NCBI RefSeq assembly: GCF_000150955.2
Contig: NC_011686.1
Location: forward strand, 496,001-560,000
Reading direction: 5' to 3'
Length of the DNA: 64,000 bases
Source: Phaeodactylum tricornutum CCAP 1055/1
Lineage: Eukaryota; Bacillariophyta; Bacillariophyceae; Surirellales; Neidiaceae
Positions 31,881-43,644 of the stretch are shown here, one piece after another. Each line of letters begins with the position of its first letter. The first letter of the stretch is position 1. A program made the translations under genes and the position numbers. The notes beneath the pieces are model-generated. The model worked only from the letters and a program-made list of their open reading frames with translations, did no database searches and had not been told where the DNA came from.

Positions 31881-32642
31881 TTATTCGCTTTTTGAATGCC
31901 AATCTATATTTGTGGCAGGCGTCGTGGTTGGTCGGCTGAGGACGCCCTGTATCGTTCGCACAACCACTGTACCGCCAACCTGGGCGAGACGGGACACGAG
32001 CGCCAACGGTCGAAACTGAACTGTATTGTAACTGGACGGTGCCAAATCCCAAGCACCCCCAAATGTGTGAATCACTCGGGTGACGCGAGAAGTTTTAGGA
32101 TCAATCAAAGGTGGCAATTCTTGCACGTCTGGCGGCACGGACGACGGCAAACCGCAACCTTCGAGGGCATGCGTGTAAGCAACGATCCCGTCTAGACTGT
32201 AAACCTCCAAGTCAGGGTATTGCCGTCTTAAGTGGGTCGCTTCCAAGCCTGACCGATATCCTATCGTACAGTACACAATGATTGCAGGTTTCGATGGATC
32301 TTTGGTTCCTTCAAGCAGTTCTTCCGTTTCACTACTAGCCAGAACTTGATGTATACAAGATCTGGATTCCATTTCTTTGCGAAATTGTTGCAGCGACACG
32401 GCGCCTTGTATCATGGACACAGCTTGCTCGGGTTCGGTCCGGGCGTCCACTAAGCGGAACGATTCAGCAGTTCGAAACGATCTTAAAGAGGTGGAAGCCA
32501 GGGGTGGAGCATGTGGAAATTTACGTTGGTAAGATTGCGCTTCGTCTAAACAACGCTCGTGACGAGTGCGAAAATCGGCCTTTCGGCAACCACAGCAGGC
32601 TCCGGTATCGTCGTCTTCCTCGCCTTGTTGTTGTTGTTGCAT
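31881..32642 (-). CDS. Rhodanese-like domain protein
   Basis: This is a 253-residue protein from ATG 32642; the frame is open further upstream but only from a TTG codon. The N-terminus has a five-Gln run and a Cys cluster (GACCGCRKADF). The rhodanese fold follows: FRLVDARTEPE, then IVYCTIGYRSG with the catalytic-position Cys near residue 125, then YPDLEVYSLDGI and a C-terminal extension. Cys followed by a six-residue loop (CTIGYRSG) fits an active sulfur-transfer or thiol site. The extension (VTRVIHTFGGAWDLAPSSYNTV) contains a segment seen in rhodanese proteins that carry an extra C-terminal block. Substrate and location cannot be read; no leader was seen. Confidence 0.85.
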   Translation of the reverse strand: MQQQQQGEEDDDTGACCGCRKADFRTRHERCLDEAQSYQRKFPHAPPLASTSLRSFRTAESFRLVDARTEPEQAVSMIQGAVSLQQFRKEMESRSCIHQVLASSETEELLEGTKDPSKPAIIVYCTIGYRSGLEATHLRRQYPDLEVYSLDGIVAYTHALEGCGLPSSVPPDVQELPPLIDPKTSRVTRVIHTFGGAWDLAPSSYNTVQFRPLALVSRLAQVGGTVVVRTIQGVLSRPTTTPATNIDWHSKSE

Positions 32643-34249
32643 AGATTTTACTTCGGGGATGTCCTCCGCTTTCGCCTTATTTTCTGGTTCTGCTACAGAC
32701 AATTTTCACTACACGTTTTTTGCCAATCATAGCAGCAAAGGTTATTTTCCGGACCAACAGCAAAAATACGATGTGTTGCCGTAATTTTTGACTCCACAGC
32801 AAAAGCAGGAAAGCAATAATTATAGGTCATGTTTTAGAAGTGCAGCAGCCTAAATCTTAAAGTAATCTTTTATTTGTTCGGGTAGCATAAAATTACATTA
32901 GTAGAAAGTGTAAGATCCTGCATCCCATAGATCCCATAAATCTTGACCAGTAAGTGTACCTCTGAGCCGCTGGAAATACCCAGGAACATAAAGTTTAACC
33001 AGCATGCGTCCTCTGAGCCAATTAGGAACATGAGTGGCATACAATTGAATAGAACTGACAAAGTAATGAAGAACAGATTGACATGATGCTTCCGTTACAT
33101 TTCCATTCTAAAGCGATGCGACTAACCTTTTCGCCAGCTTAGCTGTCCAATGTAATGATAGCCAGTTTGTGCTTCACAGTGCTTTTTATTTGCAATTTGC
33201 GTTTTGTCTTTTTTGTCGATCGTCCATGTCACATCAAGATCTGTGGAGAATGAAATCTGACGCTCCCGTCAGAAGACGGACTCCCTCTAGCGTTCAATTT
33301 TTGTTGACTGTGACTATGATCATTCGTGTTTGGTCACTTCCACGAAAGTAACTGCCGCCAGAGGATACTGTTTGTGAGCAGCTAGTTGAACCAAGAGAGT
33401 CCATCTTGTGCAAGCGACGTGGATTATCTGTTATCGAGTTCTCATTTCCTGACAGGGAGGAGCTACGTGTTCATCACGTATCATTGAATCTTTGAAGTCC
33501 CAGCAGAAAGGCCCTAATTCTCATCGCAATCGAAAAGGAAAGAACATCCTGCAGGCAATATATAGGACGTTCCACCAGTTGGTGTTCCTCTGGAAGTAAA
33601 TTTCTCTAACGAGGTCGGCTTTACGTTCATGTCAATGATTGGCTAGAAAGCATCAACTGTTATTGCCACGTTGCCGAATTCTTTTTGCATCGACGATTCA
33701 TTGAACATAAACGTTTTCTCTGCGCGCTAGTGAGTTGGTAGCACGTCGCAGATTCGCGAACTCTGGGCTGTAATTAGAATCCATGGCTTCCAAGCGCGGC
33801 GATGACGACTCAAGAAAACCGTTTCTGGAAGAAACCGAGATGTCAACTGGTAGAAACGAAAGAAGTGCGCGTCTATAAATGTAAAAAATTGACTACTTTC
33901 AATGGTTTCGCTGTACAACGTCAGAGTCCTCTTGATAGAGAGCGAAAGCTACCTACGTCATTCCTTGGTATTTGGCTGGTAAAAGAACGTACAGCTGTCG
34001 CCCTGGAACATTGATTTAAACAAGTATGTCTAAGTCGTTCCATCGACCTCCATCTAGGTACGGAACACTTCACGGGACAGCCTTTAAGTATTTCTTTATA
34101 TTTCGAAAATAAAATACGTACTTTATGACGGAATAATGAAGCTACTTATAAATCTAAGCCATACTTTCTTAAACCTCAGAAACGAATTTGAAACAATTGT
34201 CAATCTTCCCGAGCTTTTATAGCCTGCGAGACGACAGATTCGTTCCAGA
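32643..34249. other. Gene-poor stretch of 1.6 kb
   Basis: No supported gene. TTGACTGTGA at 33304-33313 reads TCACAGTCA toward the rhodanese gene on the minus strand. Two imperfect copies of a CCTCTGAGCC...AGGAACAT block lie near 32956-33035. A short ORF at 33783-33878 is listed separately. The region is AT-richer than its surroundings. Confidence 0.5.
33783..33878 (+). CDS. Possible 31-residue ORF or first exon of an unrecognised gene
   Basis: An ATG in good context (tccATGG) begins a charged peptide (MASKRGDDDSRKPFLEE...) that stops after 31 codons. It looks like the start of a soluble protein. It could be a first exon whose partner I cannot find, a relic, or chance. Confidence 0.2.
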   Translation: MASKRGDDDSRKPFLEETEMSTGRNERSARL

Positions 34250-35592
34250 ATGTTGACCTTGTCGACGTGCAGTCGCGGGATCCTCACCCTTCCTACGTAT
34301 CACTCGATTTTTGGTCGACACAATTCCAAATTGACTGCGTTCTGTACCACATCTGCAGCCTTCTCCCAACACTCAATTTCACCGAATATGACGATGGGTG
34401 CCCAAATATTAAACCAAGTCAGCAGCGACGAAGAAGAAGACTGTAGTTACGTCAAGCAGCGACGCTCCAAAGTGGCCAAGTCGCGATCCTCGAAGGGCTT
34501 CCCCGTGTCATACGGCGGCTACAAGGACTACGCCAAGCTCTCTACCGACCAGGCGAAGCAGATCATCCAATCTCCCAAAAGTAAACGCCGTGGACCGCGG
34601 GGCGGTGTTGCGTTGCCCTTCCCCGTCAAACTGTCAGTCATGCTTGACCATGTAAAAGCCGCAGGATTGGACGACGTTATTTCTTGGGCCAGTCATGGCC
34701 GCTGTTTTAGCATTCACAACCCAGACCGATTCGTTGACGACGTATTACCAAGGTATGTTTTTCTATGTGGTCGCTTGCGTGAAACCTTCAAGACTAGAAG
34801 CCTCACGCAATGATCGTCCGCTTTACTAAAAACAGATATGACTTTCGCCAAAGCAAGCTTACTTCGTTTCAACGTCAGTTGAACTTGTACGGTTTCATGC
34901 GTCTATCTGCGGGTCCCGATCGTGGCGCGTACTACCATGAATTCCTCCTGCGAGGACGACCTGAAATGAGCAAGTTCATGCTTCGAGTCCGAGTCAAGAC
35001 CAACGGTATCCGACATTCGACACCCTCTCCGAATAGTAACGAGCCGAATTTTTATCAAATGCCGCCTTGTGATGAGCCTGAAGTTGGACCTCGTACACAC
35101 GACGAAAAAGATTTTCCCCCAATGGTAGAGACAAAATTTCCTCACACGCATTGTGGAAGTGACAAAGAAGTGAAGCAAGCCATCGAATTGCTGGAACCTC
35201 ACCACATTTTTCCACCTTATCCGGTAAAAAGTACGAATACAATTCATGCAAGTACGACACATTCGCCGTCCACAACGCAAGGATGTCCCGTTGAGTCAGT
35301 CCGCCATTGTCTTTCCGATCAGTCTTTGCTGTTATTGGTATCTCCTTTGGCTTGCCCCCCAGTTCTCGTGAATTCAATGGCTACTACGCAAAATTCTGCT
35401 AATTTTTCTCAAAGATACCTCAAACCGATAAAGGATACCAAAACAACAAGCGAATCGCCCAAGATTTGTTTCTTTGAAGGCCTACAATTCACTCCTGTGG
35501 ATTTGGAATCTCCACTATCCAACCAAGAAGCCTACAGCGAATTGTGGGAAATGGATGCTTTTGACGACACTCCGATTGAAGTTATTTGGTAA
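34250..35592 (+). CDS. Heat-shock factor family transcription regulator
   Basis: There are two exons, 34250-34752 and 34836-35592, with an 83-nt intron inside the DNA-binding domain; 419 residues joined. The intron splits an Arg codon: ...VLPR then YDFRQSKLTSFQRQLNLYGF. The domain (about 122-225) has FPVKLSVMLDHV, ISWASHGRCFSIHNPDRF and the recognition helix SKLTSFQRQLNLYGF, all typical of HSFs; the family is expanded in diatoms. The upstream region is acidic and basic with KSKRRGPRGG, possibly a nuclear signal. No clear leucine-heptad trimerisation region is visible after the domain, and the acidic C-terminal end (ELWEMDAFDDTP) resembles an activation segment. A second start at 34388 (MTMG) is possible. 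Confidence 0.93.
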
Positions 35593-36359
35593 TCTTTTGA
35601 TCGGTTTTCTGTTTTGCAACGTGCAGAATAGGGCACCCTCCGCCATTTTGACATTGTCTACTTTATTTTACGCCGACTGCACGATCGCTCGCCTGCCCGC
35701 CCGCCAGAAATTTTACTATATGCAATTACATAAAACGTGTACATTGTTCCATCCCTTTTTGTATTGTTCCGTGTTGCTTCGACTAGATGCATCCTGCGGC
35801 AATGCGGTAGTTAGGATAAACGAGCGTGGAAAATTACGAAAGGCTTCGAATGGTAACAAATGACAAGAGATGTTTGAGATCTTTACATGGTTCACAGTCA
35901 ATCGCTGCCACGTTCGAAGGAAAGGCCTTGCTGGAAAGGCTTTCGTAGCTGGCTTTGATGACCACTCTTTGAGTTTCGCACGCTGAGGTGTGACTATTCT
36001 TATTGCATGAAAAGTGTCTGACAGAGTCAACTTTTGTACAACCACGCGACGAAAGGCCTTATATAAATACACGCTGAAAAGTGCTATCGGAAAAGACATA
36101 CATAGCAACGATCGAGAGAGGTCGAAATATTGGTGGGACTTCGAAGGAGGCCCGCGAACCCGGGTTCAACGGCATCAGCAAAAGGTGACTTCCTTCGCGG
36201 TTTTGATTTCTACCCGTGTTGGAGTATGTTCCCTTGCTCCCCTCCCAGAGCTAGTGCACGGTTTGTCTCCGAGTCAGTAGCGTTCGCCCGTAGCCAGAGA
36301 GATCGGAGATCAAGTATATTTGACAACGATACGACCCGTTCGGAAAATTTGCGGGAAGC
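35593..36359. promoter_or_regulatory. Intergenic region with upstream motif TTCACAGTCAA
   Basis: About 770 bases between two plus-strand genes. TTCACAGTCAA at 35891-35901 is oriented toward the Dsc3-like gene, 460 nt from its ATG. A promoter role is inferred. No gene was seen. Confidence 0.45.
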
Positions 36360-37424
36360 ATGCTCAGCAACTTGATGGACTCCCGCAGGAAAGGTCTCGT
36401 TATAGCTGAAAACGACGACGGCTACGATGAGGACCAAAATCTGTTGAAAGAGGGCCCGAGTAGCAGCCGTTCCGAAGAGGACGTGTTGGAAATTCGAATC
36501 AAAAGTGCCAAGGACGCGACGGTGCACATTTCCCGTGGTGCTACCATCGCCTCTCTTCAAACGGCGGTCTTGGAACAAGTCAAGCCGGAATTTCTTTCCA
36601 GCAACGACAACAGCTACGTGCGACTGATCTGTAAAGGCCGATTGCTGGCTCCGGAAACAGCCACTTTGGCTGATCTCAAAGTTGAAGACTTGGATGTGGT
36701 TCACGCCGTGATCACCAAGAGTTCCCAGAAAGGACCGCAGGCACTGCTGCAGACTGGCCAGGTACTCTCAAGGCGACTACGGGGTACAGGCATTGGAGCA
36801 GATGGAAGAGCAATCCGGAATCACCCCGGAGATGCTGATCCGGAAGAAAGCGAGGAAGACGATGAAGAGCAAGGCTCGGAGCGTTTGGGCTTTGATCGAC
36901 TGCGGGCCTCGGGCTTGTCGCGACACGAAATTCGCGCGTTGCGGGTATATTTCAACCGTTCCGTCGAAGAGTGGATTCGTACACATCCCGAAGCGGCAGC
37001 CGCTGCCGCTTCACACGAATCGGATGGGGTCCGCCGTCGACTTCGCCAAGAAGACGTTTGGATGGCAACACAAGGACCAGCGTCAGAATTTCGTCTTAAT
37101 CTCGCGGGCTGGTCGCAATATCACAGCCTTCGTAGGGCCGCAGCTTCGAGCGATCTGTTTCAGCGCCCTGGTGGTGGCTCTGGTGGAACTAGCGCGGTTG
37201 GAACCGATCGTGACTTCATTTGGGGCTTTATGCTGGGATTTTTTGTAGGCTTTCTTATGCTCGTCTGGGTTTGGATGCCGACCGTCCCGCACAAACAAAA
37301 GCTAGGTATTCTCACGGGAATTTCTTGTCAGCTTGCTCTCGGTTTAATACATGGCAAGGACGGGAACGAAGATGACGCGCTGGGCAATGGTGTAACCGAG
37401 GACAACGGTATTTTCGCGAACTAA
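36360..37424 (+). CDS. Dsc3-like ubiquitin-fold membrane protein
   Basis: This is a 354-residue single-exon protein. Residues 42-120 form a ubiquitin-like fold (VLEIRIKSAKDATVHI..., LICKGRLLAPE, LKVEDLDVVHAVI). An acidic linker follows, then GFDRLRASGLSRHEIRALRVYF, which resembles the C-terminal domain of Dsc3 (DUF2407), and after about 80 residues two membrane segments near 283-303 (FMLGFFVGFLMLVWVW) and 309-328. In fungi Dsc3 is a subunit of the Dsc E3 ubiquitin ligase of the Golgi/endosome, which degrades membrane proteins or activates SREBP. Its role in a diatom is inference; TMUB-type ubiquitin-like membrane proteins are the alternative. No ligase partner gene lies beside it. Confidence 0.75.
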   Translation: MLSNLMDSRRKGLVIAENDDGYDEDQNLLKEGPSSSRSEEDVLEIRIKSAKDATVHISRGATIASLQTAVLEQVKPEFLSSNDNSYVRLICKGRLLAPETATLADLKVEDLDVVHAVITKSSQKGPQALLQTGQVLSRRLRGTGIGADGRAIRNHPGDADPEESEEDDEEQGSERLGFDRLRASGLSRHEIRALRVYFNRSVEEWIRTHPEAAAAAASHESDGVRRRLRQEDVWMATQGPASEFRLNLAGWSQYHSLRRAAASSDLFQRPGGGSGGTSAVGTDRDFIWGFMLGFFVGFLMLVWVWMPTVPHKQKLGILTGISCQLALGLIHGKDGNEDDALGNGVTEDNGIFAN

Positions 37425-38284
37425 AGTCGCGTAAGAGTAAGGAAAAAGGCATGGGCCAACTGGCTTTATGCCCGAAAAGTCAATCTCTGGTGAAAGTTTA
37501 ATGCAATACAATAAAAACTAAAAAGCCCTGGACAAAAGTTAGCTGCAGACGGATTTGAAGGCTTCACTCTATACTCATTCCTCTTTTGTAGTGGCCTTGC
37601 TGTTCCACATGCCCTATATTGCATGCAGCGTCTGGTTCTAGACCAGGAAAGGACCTCATATTCGCTTCCTTGCAAGGAACCATTCACAAATTTGGGCCCT
37701 TGCGAGTATCAGCTGCTCGTAGAGAATGTTAAGCGTATCACAAAGGTGTCCTATATACTTCACATCAGAGATCTAGAAGCAACTTTGTCTTCAACATTTC
37801 ACTATGAGCTAACTCATTGATCTCCTAGCTGTCACCTTGTACGACCAATTCGTAAAAAGGCAACGGAATTGATGCCAATACCTTGATTTTGATGCCATGC
37901 TTTACGTACGGTACAGATCGTGTCGATAGCACATATTACTGTTATTTGACGTCACGATGTTCAGCCTCTGCGCCGGAAGTCGCTTGAAAACTATAGATAT
38001 TTACAATTAAAGTAACTGGCTTTTGTTACACTGTGAATCCGTGGCCTGCGACACGTTTCTATACCGGTCTCTTCATGCTCGTGTACGGGATTATTACCGG
38101 TGGACAGGTATAACATTCCGAGGCAGTTTCGAGCCAGTGTATTTCAATTTCAACACGACTCCGTCGCGCAGGAGGACCCTTTTACGTGGGAGCAGTCGAA
38201 GGTGTTGGGATGATTGTCCGTATTGCTTAAAGGAAGGATTCACAGTCAACAGTGACCAAGGCAGTTCAAAGACGGACATCGCCA
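37425..38284. promoter_or_regulatory. Intergenic region with motif close to the ABCA start
   Basis: About 860 bases. TTCACAGTCAA at 38239-38249 sits 36 nt before ATG 38285, in the orientation of the gene. This is among the shortest motif-to-start distances in the window. No gene was seen upstream. Confidence 0.5.
38239..38249 (+). promoter_or_regulatory. TTCACAGTCAA 36 nt before the ABCA start
   Basis: Perfect copy of the recurrent motif TCACAGTCA, oriented as the gene. Confidence 0.55.
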
Positions 38285-41200
38285 ATGGAAAATTGTGCTC
38301 CGGTACCATTAGCGGAGGCTATGGAAGTCCCCGTTACAGAAGAAGACGGCAATAATCGTCTCCACGAAGACTCAAGGAAACGTTCTTCCAAAACTCCTGC
38401 TTGTACGTCGGTTCATGTCAATGTCGTGCCTTGGTTGCATCAGTTTCGCTACGTGCTACGCAAGAATTTTCTATTACTTTCCCGCCGTCCTGTGATCGTC
38501 TTTCTTTACCTCGCAAGTCCGGCGATATTCGTTGGTCTCGCCGCTTTGCCAGGCAAAGACATTGATAAGTCTTTGCCCTTGACGGATTGCGGAAGCGTAG
38601 AGGCTGAATATCTCGAGAGCTTGTCTTACGATGAACTATTTAAGGCGCCTTTGACTTTGAATCACAACTGGTCAAGTGGAGGACCTGTTTCCATCATGAC
38701 CATCGGACCCATGCTTCAGGCGATCTCGGTCTATATTGTTGTCCAGAACGAGATGCAAACCAAGCTGTTGGGTGTTTTGCGTCTCCTGGGATTGCGCGAT
38801 TCCGTTTACTGGGCGTCCTGGTTTGCGGCGTTTTCGTTTCTCAGCCTTCTCAGTGCAATCTTGGCGGGTATTGTTGCTTCGGCTTTGCCTATTCACGTGT
38901 TTCAACATGTTGATTTCGGACTCGTCTTTGCGAGCATATTTTGCTTGCAGGAAACCTTGATTCCGGCGTCGTTCTTCCTCGCAACGTTAAACCTACGTAA
39001 AGTATTGGCAACGCTGATGATTGCTGTCATGATCCTTGCTCCGTTTGTTCCGTTGATTGCCATTTCCGTGAACTCCTGGGTTCCCGATGCGACTCAGTCT
39101 TTGTCGGGTTTCTATGGACTCCCGACCGGTATTTTCTGGGCTGCACAGAACTCCACTGGGCTACAGACTGAATACACCTTTAACTCATCCGTAACGTATA
39201 GCTGCGACAGGCCCATCATGGTACCGGAGTATGGTCGATTTATGACAGAAGAGGAACAGGCCATGCTAACGCCAGATGACTACTTTTTCGGTTGTTCGGT
39301 GGCAGCTGGGTATGGAACTACTTTATGGAACAGAGACCAAAAGTTTGGACTTGGTATTTTGTTCCTATTCCCCTATTTTCATTTTTACAGTGTCTGGGGA
39401 AATATTCTCGGTAAGACATTTTCTTATCATTGAATATGCATTGGAACACTATCCTCCACCAGGACGTACGCTTACCTGTTTCAATACTTCCCTTAAAGGA
39501 TACACGGCAATGCCGGACCGAAAGTTTTCTTTCAATGAAGCCAAAATGGGAGCTGAAGAGTTGGCTCTCAAATCACTGCCCGGATATCCTTTCTCAAAAG
39601 GTAGTTCTAACGGTTCCAGTCTTTGGTATCAGGGCGTTACGCTCAGGACGTCAAGGGAATACGACACAGGGAACGGCCCAGTTGACTCACTGTCAACAAC
39701 TGGGGAGTCCATGGTGACATGCCCTCCACAAGACACACCTGGATTATGCAAATACGTTTTTTGCGATTACGCTATCCAGCCAGTCCCGCTGACGGGGTCC
39801 CCTTCCGCTAACGGGTACTTTGGCTATCTTACTATACTGGTATTTGTCTATGCATTTGTTGCATGCTACGTGGCCCAAATATTTCCAAGTGGAAATGGGG
39901 CGCGCCGGCCATGGTTCTTTCCATTGATTCCTAGCTACTGGATAGAGACCAGCAATAACTCAACAAGCTCCGAAAGGGCCCCTGTCGCAGATGCAGAAAG
40001 TGGGACAGAAGGGCCTGACCTCGACAACTGCGTCTCGGTTAACGGTGTCCGAATGAAACTTGGCAATGTTGACGCATTAGATGATGTCTCCCTGACACTT
40101 GCGCGCGGTGAAGTCACTGCCCTGCTTGGTATGTGATAGAAGGATTGCGCCGGCACCCTTTTCACTCCAACCTTTCTCACACATGTTCTTTCTTTCGTGT
40201 GAAGGGCACAACGGAGCTGGGAAGTCGACTTTAAGCAACCTGATCTCGTGTGAATTTCGTCCAACTAGCGGAGACGTAAAGGTCTTTGGTCATTCCGTGA
40301 CGAATGAAACATGTGCTGTACGCAACCTCGTCGGAATATGCCGTCAAGACGATTACCTCTACCCAAATCTTACAGCCAAGGAACATCTTGAACTTTACGC
40401 TGGACTACGGGGCGTGCCTCTGAAGAACATTCCCTCGGTTGTGCAGGAATGGCTTGAAAGTGTCGATCTACAATCAGTTCAAGATCACTATAGCGCAAGC
40501 TATTCCGGTGGCATGAAACGCCGATTGTCTCTTGCGCTGGCAACGATTGGTGGCCGTCCTCTAATTATATTGGATGAGCCAACCACTGGAATGGATCCTG
40601 TCAGTCGCCGCTTCGTCTGGCGCCACATTGATTCTGTTAAAGAAGGTCGAGTCATCCTGTTGACTACACACGCTATGGAAGAAGCCGACCTGTTGGCAGA
40701 CACAGTTGCTATTATGCGAAAGGGAAAATTTGCTGCGGTCGGCACCCCACTAGAACTCAAGGCAGAGCATGGATCGGCTCTCCAGTTTTCTGTCCTTGTC
40801 GAGCCGGAGCTCGTCAGCACAACAGAGTCTTCGATTCGTGATCGCTTTGCTCAGTACAAAGAATTTTTCACGCTTACGGCAGGTAGCGCAGGAAACCTGT
40901 CTGCAAACATTCGACGGGTCAGCAAGACCGATGGAGAAGAAGGCGTGGATGTTGATACGCTAACCGAGTTTGTGGCGTGGTTGGAAAGTGATGAGTCTGG
41001 TGTCTCCGAGTACGGCTTTTCAAATAGCTGCCTGGAGGAAGTTTTCCTAGCGGTCACTCACGGGTTGACGGAACAGAATCAGTCCGTAGTGGAAGAAAAC
41101 GAGATACAAAGCAGTACTCAAGTCGCGCAGAATAACAGCGGAACTTTTCCAAGTACTTTCCCCGGCGATACGATGCCTCAGGGGTTAGAATCTCAAAGGA

Positions 41201-43644
41201 TGGCAGAAGAAGTGGTCATCAGAAGCATCAATGATGTCTCATCCGCGACACCCAGGGTGAATGTATTGGGCCAGATTGAGGCTTTACTCATTCATTCTTT
41301 TGGAAGAAGCTGGACAGGTCAGGCTTCAAGAGGAAATTGGATTTTTGTAGCTGTCATGACAATCATTTCGATTGTATCGGGTCTGGCTATTGGTAGAGCA
41401 CAAGAACCTCTTTACCTTTTGCCTGTTCCAGTGATGATTCTGTCTCTCATGCTAGTTGTCTGTTTGACACCTTTGTATTCAGATCGGGCCCTTGGTTTGT
41501 GGCACCTCGTGCGCACGCAAAGCTTAACACCCCAAGCATTCATACTGAGCACAGCAGTTCATTCTTTCGCGGTCATGTTCTTCTATGGTCTGATTGTCCT
41601 TACCGCTTTGTTCGCAACACCACTATTTCGGGAACCCCATATTTGCACACCGGACGATTGGAATTGCGGATTGCCGGGCTTCGGTTCGCGTCGCGAGATC
41701 TTCGAAACGCCTGTGTGGAATTTTGACGGTGGAGTCTACATGGAGCAATCAGTGCAACTGTCTGCAATTCGAATTCCGGCTGGATACGGTTGGTTATTTG
41801 GCTCGGTTGCTCTCTTCGCCATATCATTTCCCGGAGCAGTCTTCTCAAGCGCATACCTCCCAGGAAACCGGTTGGCTCTCGTTACAGTAACATTCGTCAT
41901 CCTTGGTCTCAGCGCGATACCATTTGTATTTCTCCTGAAAACATACGACACCAATAGTGAAGGTGTTAGTAATTGTGTACTTGAGTTGGACCCAACAAAC
42001 CAGTGTGAAAACACATTCACCGTGGATGAAATTGGGACGGCTTTTCTCAATTGTGTGGGTCGTAGCTTAGCTTTGGAGCAGACCTTTTGCGCTCCATTGC
42101 CGACGTCTATGATACCTCAGCTCGGGCTTTTTCAAGCACTCAGTATGAGTATGATTGGTAAAGTCAGATTCATTTCGGATCCACCTGCATACTTGGACGA
42201 AGTTTTCCTTCCTAGTATTGGAGGCGATGCAAGCTGTGACGGAGACACCTGCCTTTTTCCACTGGCCTATGAATTTTATGTCAAAACCATGCTATACATG
42301 CTTTTGGGGTCAATTTTACTGACTATTCTTGGGCTGGCCATGGTTTTCACATTCGCGTTCCCAGTCAAAATTGTTTTGCGATTAAAAGAATTCCTAGTAC
42401 TGGCGTCATCTTGCTCTTTGACGAAGCAATCGCAAATAACGATAGTAGATGATACCGAAGAAAATGAGGAAGTTTCGAAGGAACGCGCTGTTGTTCGTGG
42501 AATGATGAAGAACTTCCTTCTTGACACCAACGAGAAGATGTGTGTCAGCAGCAACAGCATAGAGCACGACCAAGTTTCGCCTGTACTGATGTACAAGCTC
42601 AGCAAAGTCTACCCATCGCTTGGCCGCTTGCCTCCCAAAGTGGGGTTGAAGGAACTTGATAAGTGGGGTTGAAGGAACTTGATCTTCATGTTCCAAAAGG
42701 ACAAGTTATTGGACTACTGTAAGTGTCATCTTTGTTTTTTCGTCGCTAAAACAAAACAAACAAAAATAACACGATTGTTCTGTCTCTCATGTAGGGGCAA
42801 AAATGGTGCTGGGAAAACAACGGCGCTGAAAATTCTTTCAACAGCCCATGACGCGACTGACGGAGTCGCGTTGGTCGCTGGTTATAACGTCAATGCAGAG
42901 CAACGCCGAGTTTTCGAACATTTAGGGAACTGCCCACAGTTTGATGTTGTGTGGGATCGTTACACAGTCGAGCACCATCTGGTATTCTTCGCGCGACTCA
43001 AGGGATTGCCACGGAAGGAAGTGAGAGACATCGCCATGAGGGTTGCAAATGCAGTCGGATTAGGTGCTCCGGAAGTTTTTCATCGCCATGTTGGACAACT
43101 GAGCGGAGGCATGCGTCGACGTCTGTCGATTGCCATTTCGCTCGTGGGTGCTCCCGATGTATTGCTTCTAGATGAACCGTCTACTGGTCTCGATCCGTCG
43201 ACGCGCAATTCCATATGGGGGCTTATACATTCGTTTGCGACCCCCGAGCGCTCTATAATTATTACAACACATATGATGATCGAGGCCGATACGTTATGCA
43301 ATCGGATCGCGATAATGAAGAAAGGGAAATTGGCGGTTGTTGGCACACAGCAAACTTTGAAAGATCGTTTTGGGTCGGGATATATGTTGCAGGCAAACTT
43401 GATACACAACACCCTAGACAACCGGGAGCACGCAATGAAGTACGTCAAAGCACAGTTGCATGCTGACGCCAAGGTAGGGATGGTACAGGCCAAGACGCTT
43501 CACATCCAGCTACCTAGGGACTTGGATTTGCGGCGCGTCTTTGCTGCGCTGTACAGCAGCGAAAGTGCTTCCGAAGGTTGCATCAACCAGTTTTTGTTGT
43601 CTCAATCGACGCTTGAAGATGTGTTTATTGCGTTAGGTGATTAA
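38285..43644 (+). CDS. ABCA-type full-size ABC transporter, interrupted by a 23-bp duplication
   Basis: Exons are 38285-39410, 39499-40128, 40205-42718 and 42795-43644; introns 88, 76 and 76 nt. Order: membrane domain with a large Cys-containing loop, NBD1 (GHNGAGKST, SGGMKRRLSLAL, LDEPTTGMDP, TTHAMEEADL), second membrane domain, NBD2 (GKNGAGKTT, SGGMRRRLSIAI, LDEPSTGLDP, TTHMMIEADT). This single-chain, ABCA-type layout suggests lipid or amphiphile transport; substrate unknown. A perfect 23-bp tandem duplication (42638-42660, 42661-42683) shifts the frame and gives a stop at 42672 before NBD2. Without one copy the frame totals 1698 residues. Motif GTG is in frame upstream, so ATG 38285 is chosen. 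Confidence 0.85.
42638..42683. repeat. Perfect 23-bp tandem duplication in the ABCA coding region
   Basis: Two identical 23-nt copies stand head to tail (42638-42660 and 42661-42683), unit beginning AAGTGGGGTTG. Their length is not a multiple of three, so the second copy breaks the frame. The unit cannot be removed as an intron: no rotation of it begins GT and ends AG. Confidence 0.95.

Noticed and set aside
33722-33800. tRNA-like stretch (GAGTTGGTAGCAC and an acceptor-like GCGCGC...GCGCGG pair)
   Set aside because: The T-arm does not pair and the anticodon stem and loop are the wrong lengths.
38023-38355. 110-residue plus-strand frame overlapping the ABCA start
   Set aside because: It runs through the motif and the N-terminus of the ABCA gene in another frame and has no recognised features.
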